A stretch of DNA of 64,000 nt from Bradysia coprophila. Its lineage: Eukaryota > Arthropoda > Insecta > Diptera > Sciaridae. A program made the position numbers and the translations under genes. Numbering within the stretch: the first letter of the stretch is position 1; each line of letters begins with the position of its first letter. Below are positions 20,626 through 32,113 of the stretch, in pieces. Where the stretch lies: the NCBI RefSeq assembly GCF_014529535.1, contig NW_023504022.1:678986-742985 (forward strand). Direction: 5' to 3'. A model generated the notes under the pieces. That model was not told the origin of the DNA, did not search any database, and saw only the letters and a list, made by a program, of their open reading frames with translations.

Positions 20626-21706
20626 TATTATTTCTACCTGAAAGGTGAAAAAAACTATGAAAATATTGATATTTAAAAATATTTTCTGGCTTTGACCGCA
20701 TTTTTTGCCCACTCTGTGAAATCTAGAAATCTGAAAAAAATTCCTAGATGTAGCAAATTTAATTTTCTGTCGATTCCATTATTAATATTTGCCCTAATTT
20801 GGTTTGAAGTGGTCCAAAACGGTCAAAAACTGAACCACTGCACTCCAAACCCCCCCCCCCCCCCCTCTTTTCTCGAAAACTGACAGGATTTCAGCCTGGT
20901 ACCCGAACTTTTCGTAATCTTGGTATCAAGAGCTTTCCAAATCACCCAAGACATCCACTGCAACTTCCATGTACGTACACGTTTGATCTGTGGCTACTGC
21001 ATTAGATGGTCGTGTGTCATAATACATATCGTGAGCCTAATAAAGTACTTTACACCGAGATTTATACAACGTTTCATGCAACAGAGGTATCTAAATTTCG
21101 CAATTTTCGAACATTATGATGCTGAGTTCCATAAAATCAATGTTATCACAGTCTAATACTAACTAACGTGCGGGCGTGATAATGTGGTAATTCGAATGGA
21201 CTCAAGATAACGGCGTACCCATGCATCATTATTTGAGCTTTTGTTTTAAGCTCGAATTGATAAAATTTGGATATTTAGTATACATAAATTTAGACACAAA
21301 GACCAATGGTATGACAATAAATTCTCGCTACTTTTGTTTCCTAATCAGGCAATTGCAATTAAGTTGTAAATCTTCCTGTTTTCATTTCGGTGGCATGTGC
21401 TTATTTTTAGTCAATATTTTGTGTGATAAAAAGAGTGGTTCGTGGGTGTGAGACGTTTTTGATTCAGTTGCAAGATTAAATGTGATATCGTGATGTGATT
21501 CTTTACGTGAATGGAACAAGCATTTAGGATGTTTTCACCTAAATTATAACAAGCCTCCTGACTTCAAGTCGGCGTTAATTGGTAGTCGAGTAATTTTGGT
21601 GAATATATTAACTGCATTATTAGTTGATGGAGTTTGAGACAGCATACTTATAAAGCCATTACTTATCCACCGTCCATAAGAGAGCTTCAATTCGACTGTG
21701 TGTGTG
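20626..21706. other. Intergenic with two dispersed fragments
   Basis: 20840-20935 is an inverted match of 59895-59990 (CTCTTTTCTCGAAAAC...CCGAACTTTTCGTAATC) and includes a long C homopolymer at 20850-20867. About 21195-21360 resembles the region upstream of the sphingomyelinase gene at 35755-35870 (ACCCATGCATCAT, TTTGAGCTTTTGTTTTAAGC, CAATAAATTC). No gene is supported. Confidence 0.5.
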
Positions 21707-24391
21707 TTTTTAGCCCAGTACGAAGTACAAAGGGGCTTATAGGATTACGATGCCGTGTGTAATTGATGGAATTCGAAGCAGACGGTACGGGCAAAGTGTT
21801 TGCCTATGTTCATAGATGACGAATCTGCAATAAAAATTTTGTCTGTCCGTCTGTCCGTCACGTCGATATCTTGAGTAAATCAAATCCGAATTCAAAATTA
21901 TTTTTTTTCCCCTGAAAGATAGTCGAAATAGTGAGGCTAAGTTCGAAAATGGGCATGTTCGGGTCGGCCCTTCGTGAGTTAGGGCCACCGAAGTGATTTA
22001 AGGACTTTTGGTGATATTTATGGCAAAATAAACGATGGAAATGTAAACGAGCCGTCAGAACAGTCGGAGCGTTTGCTGCGACTGAGCCCCGTACGATCCC
22101 GTACATCTATTGCGCACGTGACCCTAGGTCGTCCGTAGCCCTACTCTTCCCGTAAACGTCGCTAAAGTAAAATTCTTATGAAATCTGTACGTCTTAAAAA
22201 TTGCGCAGAGCGCAATTACGAAGCCCCGTACGATGTTCCTTTCAAACGTAACACAAATTTCAAGTTGACCTACACTTTCCTCAGTCCTATATTAACCTAT
22301 ATTTACCTATAAATAAACAATTTACTGATAAATATGCTAGTATATAGCTCAAAATAACTATCTATACCGTTATATAGCTCAATCTAGCTATATATATTTA
22401 TATATAGATATCCATATTTGGGATCCTTGAAACACCCCACACACGTAACCACTCACTTCCCACTGAGCAGTGACTTTGTAAGTATCATTTTCACCGATTT
22501 ATATTGATTTTACAAAAATCCAAAATGGCGGCCGGAGTCCGGCGTCCATTTTGTTAGGAGGTGGAAAGTAGTACGGCTGCTTTACATTCGTTAGTACCTT
22601 TCAAACAAAAAAAAAATCATGAAATTCGGTCAAAGTTTACTCGAGATATTAACAAACGAGCCATCAGAACAGTCGGAGCGTTTGCTGCGACTGAGCCCCG
22701 TACAAACCCGTATATCTATTGCGTACGTGACCCTAGTGCGTCTGTCACCCTACTTTGACCGTAAGCCTATGCGCCGGTTAAAGTAGTTAAAGTAAAATTA
22801 TTATGTAATTTGTACATCTTAGAAATTGCACATAGCGCAATTACGAAGCCCCGTACGACGTTCCTTTCAAATAAAACGAAAATTTCAAATAGCCATAAAA
22901 TTTTAATTTATTGAGTATAAATACACATAGGGCCTAGTATCGGCCTCAGTCCGAGGATCCAATTTTTTTTTTTCAACTACATTCTATTCGGCCTTTGATT
23001 ACCTTCCAAATGAAACAAAAAATACGGAAAACGGATGAAATTTGCTCGAGTTATATGTAAAATACACATAGGGCCCTAGTAGCGGCCTTAGTCCGAGGAC
23101 CCAAATTTAATTTTTTTTCAACAACATTCTATTCGGCCTTTGATTACCTTCCAAATGAAACAAAAATTACGAAAAACGGATGAAATTTGCTCGAGTTATA
23201 TGTAAAATACACATAGGGCCCTAGTAGCGGCCTTAGTCCAAGGACCCAAATTTAATTTTTTTTTCAACAACATTCTATTCGGTGTTCGATTATCTTTCAA
23301 ATGAAACAAAAATTACGAAAAACGGATGAAATTTACTCGAGTTGTATGTAGAATACGCATAGAGCCCTAGTAGCGGCCTTAGTCCGAGGACCCAAATTTT
23401 TTTTTTTTTCAACAACATTCTATTCGGCCTTTGATTACCTTACAAATGACACAAAAATTACGAAAAACGAATGAAATTTACTCGAGTTCAATGTAAAATA
23501 CACATAGGGCCCTAGTAGTGGCCTTAGTCCAAGGACCCAAATTTAATTTTTTTTGAACAACATTCTATTCGGCCTTTGATTACCTTCCAAATGAAACAAA
23601 AATTACGAAAAACGGATGAAATTTGCTCGAGTTATATGTAAAATACACATAGGGCCCTAGTAGCGGCCTTAGTCCAAGGACCCAAATTTAATTTTTTTTC
23701 AACAACATTCTGTTCGGTGTTCGATTATCTATCAAATGGAACAAAAATTACGAAAAACGGATGAAATTTACTCGAGTTGTATGTAAAATACGCATAGGGC
23801 CCTAGTAGCGGCCTTAGTCCGAGGACCCAAATTTTTTTTTTCAACAACATTCTATGCGGCCTTTGATTACCTTCCAAATGACACAAAAATTACGAAAAAC
23901 GATTGAAATTTACTTGAGTTCTATGTAAAATACACATAGGGCCCTAGTAGCTTTTCACTTCTAAGGCCCTAACTCACGGTCCACACACCCGATTTTAAAA
24001 AACTTTTTTTTCCTGGATTGATATTGACAATACCTATCATTTGCCGTGTCATTTACATTTCCATCGTTTATTTTGCCATAAATATCACCAAAAGACCTTA
24101 AATCACTTAGGTGGCCCTAACTCACGAAGGGCCGACCCGAATATGCCCATCTTCGAACTTAGCCTCACTATTTTGACTATCTTTCAGGGAAAAAAAAATT
24201 TTAATCGGATTTGATTTACTCAAGATATCGACGTGACAGACAGACGGACAGACGGACCAAATTTTTATTGCGGATTCGTCATCTATGAACATAGGCAAAC
24301 ACTTTGCCCTTACCGTCTGCTTCGAATTCCATCAATTACACACGGCATCGTAATCCTATAAGCCCCTTCGTACTTCGTACGGGGCTAAAAA
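21707..24391. mobile_element. Family A element, 2.7 kb, with about 330-bp inverted termini
   Basis: Left end TTTTTAGCCCAGTACGAAG and right end CTTCGTACGGGGCTAAAAA. About 330 bp inside each end (21712-22045 and 24050-24386) are inverted copies running from the hairpin terminus through the GTCTGTCCGTCTGTC tract to the GGGCCGACCCGAATATGCCC block. The centre holds a TATAGCTATA block (22280-22430), the AAAATGGCGGCC hairpin (22525), and the 145-bp array. No coding frame. This is the cleanest full-length-looking copy in the window. Confidence 0.75.
22930..23955 (+). repeat. 145-bp tandem array, seven units
   Basis: CTCGAG landmarks at 23045, 23190, 23336, 23481, 23626 and 23771, with a final unit mutated to CTTGAG near 23914; spacing 142-146 bp. 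Neighbouring units alternate small variants (GGCCTTTGATTACC vs GGTGTTCGATTATC), hinting at two-unit amplification steps. Confidence 0.85.
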
Positions 24392-25540
24392 CACCACCTT
24401 CACTCTACGGCCGAGTAGCCTCATATAAGCTCACTCCAAGAGACCTAGCTCACGCTCCGGTGAACCGAATTTCATGAACTTTTTTTCCCTGATTGGTACG
24501 GTCAATACCTATCTAATAAAGCAAAATCTATCTAAATCCGTTCAAATTTGGCCAACGTTCAAGCAAAAACGGGTTGCCGCCCTGTGCCTGTTCCACACCA
24601 AGGGGTCTAACTCACGAGTCGGTCATCCAATTTCCATAAACTTTTTTTTCGTCGATCGGTATTGTAAATACCTTTCATTTGACGTATCACTTACAAGTGT
24701 AGCCTTTAAATGGCCAGAGATATCTTCGGAAAACGTTAAATCACTTATGGGGCCCCAGCTCGGGAGGGGTCGACCCAAAATCGCCCATCTTCGAACTTAG
24801 CCTCACTATTTTGACTTCGAATTCCATCAATTACACACGGCATCGTACTTCATACGGGGCTAATGACACGGCAAATGATAGGTATTGTCAATACCAATCC
24901 AGGAAAAAAAAGTTTTTTTAAATCGGGTGAGTGGACCGTGAGTTAGGGCCTTAGAAGTGAAATGCTACTAGGGCTCTATGTGTATTTTACATAGAACTCG
25001 AGTAAATTTCATTCGTTTTTCGTAATTTTTGTTTGATTTGGAAGGTAATCGAAGGCCGAATAGAATGTTGTCGCTCTTTTATGGAAATCAGTCTTTTTGG
25101 AACAACGAGCTTAGAAGACGAAGAAACGAGCGACCAGAACAGTCGGAGCGTTTTCTGCGACTGAGCTCCATACTAACCCGTATATCTAGCCCGTAAACGT
25201 AGTTAAAGTAAAATTATTATGAAATGTGTGCATCTTAGAAATTGCGCAATTACGAAGCCCCGTCCGACGTTCCTTTGAAATGTAACATAAATTTCAAATT
25301 GACCTAGTAGCGGTCTAAACAAGGGTCTAAATCCAAGGACTCAAATTCGAAATTTTGTCAACAACATTCTATTCGGTGTTCGATTACCTTACAAATGAAA
25401 CAAAAATTAGGAAAATCGGATGAAATTTACTTGATTTATATATAAAATACGTTTAGGGCCTATTAGCCTCTCACTTCTGGGGCCCTAACTTACGGCCCAC
25501 TCATCCGATTTGAATATTTTCCTGGATCGGTATCGACAAT
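24392..25540. repeat. Family A fragments, partly rearranged
   Basis: 24392-24861 carries the TCACGCTCCGG / CTCACGAGTCGG modules and a short terminus CATACGGGGCTAA. From 24862 an oppositely oriented piece carries the 145-bp unit and the AACAGTCGGAGCG block. No gene. Confidence 0.6.
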
Positions 25541-27058
25541 ACAGCAATCAATTTTAGCTTAGAAATTTTTATTCCCTTTACTTACAATACCAAGTACAAT
25601 ACCACACTTTCTCAATTACATATAAGACTTCGTACATGTTACGCACATTCATACTGATACTGCTGTATCGCGCGTAAGTGTTTGCGTATTCGAGCTAGTT
25701 TCAATGTGATTTCATATGGATTGTATTTGTGGATTGAATAACGTTGAAAACAGAAAATAATTTCTAAAATTAGTTCGTCAGGTGTACCTATCTTTTGCCG
25801 TTTCACTTACACTTTCATCGCCTATTCTGCCGTAGATATCCCCAAAAGACTTTAAAAAACCTAGACAGCCCTAACTCACGAAGCGCCGACCCGAATATAA
25901 CCATTTTCGAACTTAGCGTCACTATTTCAACCAAGTGGCCCTTCCATTTAGTTGAAGAATTCGTGAGATATAGAAACAGTTTTCTGTTAAAAATGGTATT
26001 AAATTTATTGATTGCTTGCCCCATGCGAAAATTGATTCTTACATATCAATTTGGCCCCTGCGAAAATGATGGATTACATGAGGGATATTTGCGTGACTCT
26101 ATCGACAGGTAAACTCTATTTTCGCGGGGTGCTCAGTCCATAGAGTTACACTCCTTAATTCCTTAATTCGGAAACAATTTCGAGATACGATTTGCTGGTT
26201 GTAATGTTCGACAAAGTTCGCCAAGGAGGGTGGAAAATATGAATATTTTAGCCAAATTTGAGGCCCGAATCTTTTAAAAAAAAAAAATAAAAACTTGTTT
26301 TCTTTCATTTTTGAGTCACTCTGAGCCAACCCAACAACTATCACACCTAAATAAAAAATATTAAAAGTTACGAAAAAAGGGTACAAATTTTTGATGAAAA
26401 TTTACGATAGGTGCTACAATAGAGCGTGTGCGATTTGAAGAAAAAAGTTTCATATTTCAACAAAAAGAAGATTTACCATGAAAACCATTCAAAAAAATAT
26501 TAAATTTTTTTAAAGAAATTATTGAAAAATAATGTTGCCATCCCGATGCCATCCCACTTATTAGAATCTTAGTAAGAATCCAATTAGAATGAATTAGAAT
26601 GGTTCGGATATCCTTTTAGTTTCATTCAAATTACGGCTTTTAAAGTGAGATATAAAATCAAGCAGACATTTTTCAGATATTCTGTTTACACTTTTGTTCT
26701 ACAGAATAATAATCTACATCAATTAAAAATAAATTATTTATACTGCACACGGTCTATTGCAGAACATCCAAATACTTTTTGTTTGTAAAAACTTTGGTAA
26801 TTGGATGCTAAACGATAATAGTGAAGAAAAAAAAACATGTTGTGAACAAATTTCAAAAAATATTTAACTTTAACCTCAAATTTAAAACGTCATTTTTAAG
26901 AAAAGTTTACGATTGATTTATGACTATCTATTGACAAAACACGACGGCAACAACTATGTCTACCGTCCGGTTATACAGATTCCTTTCGAGTCTATTAAGG
27001 GGACAAGCAAAAAAGAAATTTGAAAACGGAATGGTCTAATGGGGTCTCAATATCATTT
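25541..27058. other. Intergenic, no gene recognised
   Basis: 25795-25930 contains another family A module (CGCCTATTCTGCCGTAG, TAACTCACGAAGCGCCGACC). 26250-27058 is AT-rich without recognisable coding or repeat structure. Confidence 0.4.
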
Positions 27059-27559
27059 ACAGTTAACCAATTACATTATGACTAGGGCTGTAGGATGCAT
27101 TACTTTTACATCCTACACACTTCCCACATTCAATTGAACCAACGAATTCAATTTCATTTTTGATTATGTGGATTGACATCATTGACATAACATACAAGTG
27201 GTTAGTTCTCATTATCTGCACCATATATTTTGAGTGTCCAAAGAGTTAAAGAAGCACTAGGTAGCATCAATGAAAATTCTGAAAGGACAGTTTAGCTCAC
27301 ATCTGACTTGATCACAAACATAATGTAATACAGGGCCTATTTTTGGAAATTTCATTAAGAAATTTAGCAAATTTTGGAAAATTTTGGAAATTTAGCAAAT
27401 TTGGCGAATTTTGGAAAATTTGGAAAATTTTGGGAAATTTCACTTGAAAAGAAATACATGAATAAATAAGATATTATAAGATAAAATTTTCCAAGACGAT
27501 AAATTAAACACAATTTTTCTGAAGTTATTTCAATTTTTGTTTCTTCAAATTCGGTGGTT

Positions 27560-28288
27560 TTACATCGATACAGTGTCTTCTTTTCGAGATTCGCTTTTGG
27601 GGGGCCTGTTTATAGCTGTAGACTTAATAATCATCTGCTCATCGACAGCTACATCGATCGGATCGGCCTGATTTCCAGCACCGTCACTGTTCTCCAAATC
27701 AATTATCATATGCGGGCACTGCCGTAATATATGATGTTGTAGTGATGATAAATACCATTTAGGCGCCGCACGTTCCGAAGAATCTCTTGGTTTCTTAGTC
27801 TTATGATAGCGTTTGTAGCTCTTGAAGGAAACGGTAAATGGCTCTTTACATTTTCGTAAAGGGCATTTTACGCGGCACGAAATTGAGCCATCAGGCTTTA
27901 TTTGGTATGAATTTCGAACGATCTTGAAACTGAATTCATCTTCACGAATCTTTAAAAAAAAATTGATCAGTTGGTTGGTGCACTGCTTTCAAAATGTTTG
28001 TTTAAGTCGACTTACGTGTTCAAGCTCTTTCTGGTTGAAGAACCAATTCGACAGCGAACGGCCAAGATCACTCAAATGTTCTTCCTTATTGGATATGTCC
28101 GGACAATTATCATCGCATATCGCTTGCACAGTTTCCACAGAATCCGTGGTTGGTGTCGGTACACCTTTCTTACAAAAATCGCTTATGACATCCAGTAACA
28201 TCTCCTGTCCGGCCAGAAACTTGAATTTACTTTTGCACTTGGCATACACTCCAAAATAGTCCTTCAGTGTTTCGTTGAGGAAATGATG
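27560..28288 (-). CDS. Unidentified two-exon ORF inside the hAT element
   Basis: Exon 1 about 28288-28016, intron 28015-27950 (GTAAGTCG...TTTAAAG), exon 2 27949-27560 ending TAA. The joined frame (about 220 aa) has FKFLAGQEMLLDVISDF, then after the intron IREDEFSFKIVRN and SCRVKCPLRKCKEPFTVSFKSYKRYHKTKK, a Cys/His-rich segment that may bind zinc. An acidic, Asp-rich tail follows. I do not recognise the family. Its start is unclear: the frame is open to HHHFLNETL near 28288, with a stop above. It diverges from the transposase frame over about 10 bp. It may be an accessory protein of the element, or the transposase N-terminal half in inverted orientation. Confidence 0.4.
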
Positions 28289-29643
28289 ATGGGGTTAAGT
28301 CCCCATTGTTTTCAATATGGTGTGTACCCCACCGAACCAATTTATCTTGGACTTCAGTCAGCAAAATCAACGTCATTGCTAAATTAATTGCTCGGGCAAG
28401 AAAACTGTCGAAATTCTTTCGTGGATCTGGTAAACGTACGAAGGCACTTGAGGATAAGGCTGTTGAGAATAATCTAAAAAAACCTCTGCGATATCCACCG
28501 TTTTTTGCAGTACGATGGACTGAGTACGTTTACCAGTTGTTCAATGCTATATTACGGAACTGGCGTGCATCAATAAAGTATTTTGAATCTGTCCAAGATG
28601 TCCAACAGTTAAAGTTCTGGCTTCAATACGACACCCTTCGCTATTTCGATTTTCTAACCAATGTATTGTACTCACTCAAAATTTTTCAAAAAGCTTGCCA
28701 AGCTGACAACATCACGCTCTCAGATGTCACACGACATAAAAATAAGCTCATCCACAAATTACAACAATGCAGCAATACTCAGATTGAGGGTGGTTGGGAG
28801 GAAGCTTTGCAACAAAAATGTGTAAAACGAGGTAACCAAATATACCTTCACGACATTGAATTGAAAACCCAAAATTTCAACTTACGACCATTCACCGCAA
28901 ATGACAAACAATTCATCGTCAACAAGCTAATACAAAATTTGAGTACGAGGTTGGCCATTGATAATAGCTTATTGGCCGCTATGAAGCCACTCGAGAAAGT
29001 AGATTCATCAACATCTACAGACGACTTGAAAATTTGCCATGAAGCTTTCGTATGTGATCTGGACCAAAACAAATTTTATTCTGATTATTATGAAGCTGCG
29101 TCATTGTTAATTGACGTTCCTTGTAAAAACACGCTCGAATGTTTGGAAAAAATTGTAGAGCTTGCTCCTAACCCCAACAACCTCCGTACTATAAAAATTG
29201 CTTTGGCCAGAGCTTCAGCGAAACCTCATTCGGCGGACGTCGAAAGACTTATCAGTAAGCTTACCATATTTGGAATGAACGTTATGCGGATAATCATTTG
29301 AAACAAATTCTAATCAGGCACCTACAACATGTTTAAGAATCCTGATCGTTCTTCTCTTTCCCAACTAACTCTATCAAACTATTTGTACATTAAATGTAAC
29401 ATGACCTGCTTGGAAGAGTTTGACCCCACGGCAGCAACTACCTTGTGGATGCGCAAAAAAAAAGACGACCTATCATCAGTGGAAAAACAAAAGAACAGGA
29501 ATGGTTCAACGATGTTTTTACTGAAGCAACAAATGTCCAAAGAAGAACTACAATTCAGCCAATTATTGAATTTTAAGAACTCGCTGATAATAAAATTACG
29601 TCTCTGCAATCGAATTTGTAGGAGTATATGGTTTTGTGTACTT
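28279..29643 (+). CDS. hAT transposase (ZMYM6/KIAA1586-like), N-terminally incomplete
   Basis: Exons 28279-29254 and 29318-29643, joined by a 63-bp GTAAGC..CAG intron. Joining restores ADVERLISTYNMFKNPDRSSL and then TLSNYLYIKCNMTCLEEFDP, the conserved hAT dimerisation region. The frame opens with DGVKSPLFSIWCVPHRTNLSW, the CVPHR block in the middle of the RNase-H-like catalytic fold. PPFFAVRWTEYVYQLFNAIL follows. The BED-type finger and first catalytic Asp region are missing, so the protein is not a full transposase even though this part has no disruptions. No good start codon; ATG or upstream exons are absent. Confidence 0.75.
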
Positions 29644-29801
29644 TAAAAATATTTAAAAACGATTCTTCCACACTACGTGAGTATTCTGACTTAGTTAGGA
29701 AAATTTTGAAAATTTTGGAAAATTTGGAAAATTTTGGCAAATTTGGAAAATTTTGGCAAATTTGGAAAATCAATTTCTCAAAAATAGGCCCTGATGTAAT
29801 A

Positions 29802-30384
29802 GTCAACTCTTGTCAATAAGTGTACTGCGATCAAAATTGAAATAAAGCGGGCGCCAGTGCTCTTATTGAAATTAACATACGAAGTTGATACTTTTTGTTG
29901 CTGAATGATTTGTAGTTATTTGTTATTTTTTGTGTGTGTTATTGTTGTGATGGCTAAATAATTAAATTTTTCCCGCTAAATGCCTTCATATTTCTACATT
30001 TTTTTCTGCTGTTTGCGATACTTATCAACTTTCGATGTTGGTATCAAAAAAAAATAGTATGAACGACTCGGGGCAAAAGTAAAAAAAATCAACCTGTGCC
30101 CTTGTCCCTGTGCCCAAGTTTGTCCCTTGTCATTCAATGTACTATTGCACCTGTAAAAATTTTGTCCAGCTCAGCTGTAGTCGTTGTACGAATGTACTGT
30201 ACAAATTCGGGACAAGTACATTATGTTAACGTAGCAGTAATATTTACAGTACAGCTGTATCAATGTGCAGTTGGGCGAACATTGGTTGTCTCATCGAAAA
30301 ATAAAAGTTGTACAGAAAATATTATTCAGAGTTCATAAATTTTCATCTTTAAACTATTTAGTACGTTTATTTACGTCAACTTAT
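29802..30384. other. Interior of the 6.1-kb composite, no gene
   Basis: Contains TGTACAAATTCGGGACAAG and GTTAACGTAGCAGTA, which recur at 32350-32420, suggesting a duplicated short repeat. No coding frame is supported. Confidence 0.4.
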
Positions 30385-30490
30385 TTAATAAAAAAAAAAA
30401 CTGCCGTCCGTGCGATTCGAACTCGGGACCTCCGACACTCCAGTCCACCACCTTACCCATGTCCCAACTCAGTACTTGTGTTTGGAAGAC
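30385..30490 (-). ncRNA. tRNA-derived SINE-like sequence
   Basis: On the minus strand GAGTTCGAATC (30424-30414) is a near-perfect RNA polymerase III B box. TGGGTAAGGTGG about 45 nt upstream fits a weak A box. The segment between could form an anticodon-like arm (GGACTGGAGTGTCGGAGGTCC). A run of T's (A's on plus, 30389-30400) follows just 3', as a Pol III terminator or SINE tail would. Not a functional tRNA: no acceptor stem closes. Confidence 0.55.
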
Positions 30491-31430
30491 ATTATGGGAA
30501 AGCTATCTTATAACATCGTACGTCTCCACTGTACTGTCTTGCTGAACATTAATGTTTAGTTGATCAGTATTGTGAAATTGAACTTTAAAAGTTCTCGTAT
30601 TTTAATACTGTTGTGTGGTAATGTAATTTCCAAATGTTCAAGAAGGAAGTTTTTTTTCTGTAAATTATTTGTTAGGAAATTGTAAGACTTAAGTCTTCTT
30701 CTCCTATTCTATAATTCTAAGAATAAATATTTTGAAAGAAGAAGTTAAGTTTCCGGCAGATGGGCTTTTGTCACATATTATTTAGACACCCAACAGTCTG
30801 ACAGAAGTTTATTAAAATTAAGGGTAGCAACATAGTCAATTTTACTAATACGTCATTACTGTCTCGCTCAAAAGCGGTTAAAACGCAACTAGTACTACAC
30901 ATGTGTACGTCAAATTTGTTATCCTTTGTTTGCAGACTTCAGTTTTTTCATTTCATGATTTTGTATGCGAATGAAAACTAAAAGTGAGAAATTTTTCTTA
31001 GGAAAAGCTGTTTATTCATTTTTTTGAGCAAACTGTTTGAAAATGTGTTAAGAATCGATTGCGTGGATTTACTTAATCAGTGCCTTTTTCTCACAAGCAT
31101 CGAGGCTGAGTTCTTTCGCCGGCTACATTTATGACAAAATTCGTGGAATAACGTGTGCTCCTTAAGTGCTAACTTTCGAACAGAAGAGAAAGATTGATAT
31201 TTACGAATGTCAAAAAATAGGTTTATAGTGTAACAAAATCATTTACCAAGTCATTTATTAAAAAAATTTCTTGAGCCTTCATTATTCAAATACGTTATTA
31301 TTCAAAACTTGAATTTCTGAATTTAGTAGGGGGCATTTCGTCAAAAAAAGTGATTTGCCTTCCTATGGATTTTATAAAAAATGTTTTGATGGGATTATTT
31401 TGAGTATTATTAGTAGTCAAAAAAACACTA
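30491..31430. other. AT-rich interior, nothing recognised
   Basis: No gene, RNA or clear repeat. Only short, unsupported frames. Confidence 0.4.
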
Positions 31431-31548
31431 CAATCGCTAAACCGAACTGGTGTGCATACGTTATTTTGCACCAGCTGGTCACATACAATTCCAAATGGGA
31501 CCAGCTGGTGCAAAATAACGTATGCACACCAGTTCGGTTTAGCGATTG
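31431..31548. repeat. Perfect inverted repeat, 50-bp arms, 18-nt loop
   Basis: 31431-31480 and 31499-31548 are exact complements: the left arm starts CAATCGCTAAACCGAACTGG and the right arm ends with its complement. The loop is ACATACAATTCCAAATGG. Perfect arms imply recent origin or active conversion. Confidence 0.92.
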
Positions 31549-31549
31549 T

Positions 31550-32113
31550 AATTAGAAAAATTCAAGGTCAACAAGGTTTTTTTTAACAAACAAAATTTCA
31601 CCCGCCAATATAAAATCAGCGGTACAATATAAACACTTCATTTCTTCCATTATTTTCAACGGAGATTGTGTATAAAATATAAAATTAATTAAACAACACG
31701 ACATTTACGTGGAATCATCATCGAAAATTAAACTTTCGCGTACTTTGTTAACGTAGGTACTAGATTCGAAAAAACGATTCTTCTTCTTCTTCTACATATA
31801 CGTCGGTTCTTTATTCGTATGTACAAATGCACGCATGAATGAAGAACCGACGTATAGAAGAAGAAGAAGAATCGTCATTAAGTGCATCTTGTACTTACGT
31901 TAACAAAGCTCGCGAACGTTCATATTTCGGATTCCACGTAAGTGTCGCGTTATTCAATTAATTTTATATTTTATATACAATCTCTGTTGAAAATCATGGA
32001 ATGTCGCCGAAGAAACTGATTGTTTATATTGTACCGCCGATTTTATATTGGCGGTCGAAATTTTGTTTGTTAAAAAAACCTTGTTGATCCGCGACCTAAA
32101 AAATTTCTAATTA
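31550..32113. mobile_element. Foldback element with about 260-bp arms
   Basis: Arms are inverted around 31825. Matching words run from CAACAAGG...TTAACAAACAAAATTT at the left to AAATTTTGTTTGTTAA...CCTTGTTG at the right. GGCGGTACAATATAAAC-type, TCGCGTACTTTGTTAACG and ACGTCGGTTCTT words pair across the centre. A CTTCTTCTTCTTCT microsatellite lies in each inner arm. Outermost CTAATTAG words may be part of the arms or flank. Confidence 0.75.

Larger units (their letters stand above)
27331..29793 (+). mobile_element. hAT transposon, 8-bp target duplication ATGTAATA
   Basis: Inverted ends CAGGGCCTATTTTTG (27331) and CAAAAATAGGCCCTG (ending 29793) with ATGTAATA at 27323-27330 and 29794-29801. Subterminal AAATTTTGGAAAATTTGG words cluster at 27360-27430 and 29695-29770. 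It carries the C-terminal two-thirds of a hAT transposase on plus and a spliced frame on minus, head to head. The N-terminal transposase exon is not found on the plus strand. Confidence 0.9.

Noticed and set aside
20850..20867. Long C homopolymer as a regulatory element
   Set aside because: It lies inside a dispersed repeat whose other copy has a short G run, so slippage is the simplest explanation.
24456..24861. Family A as a Helitron because the terminus is a hairpin followed by CTAA
   Set aside because: The hairpin abuts the end instead of lying several bases inside, the same terminus appears inverted at both ends of 21707-24391, and no Rep/helicase frame exists.
27822..28259. Plus-strand 145-aa frame in the hAT element
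   Set aside because: It is the complement of the better minus-strand frame, which has splice sites and a Cys/His motif; the plus translation has no hAT N-terminal motif.
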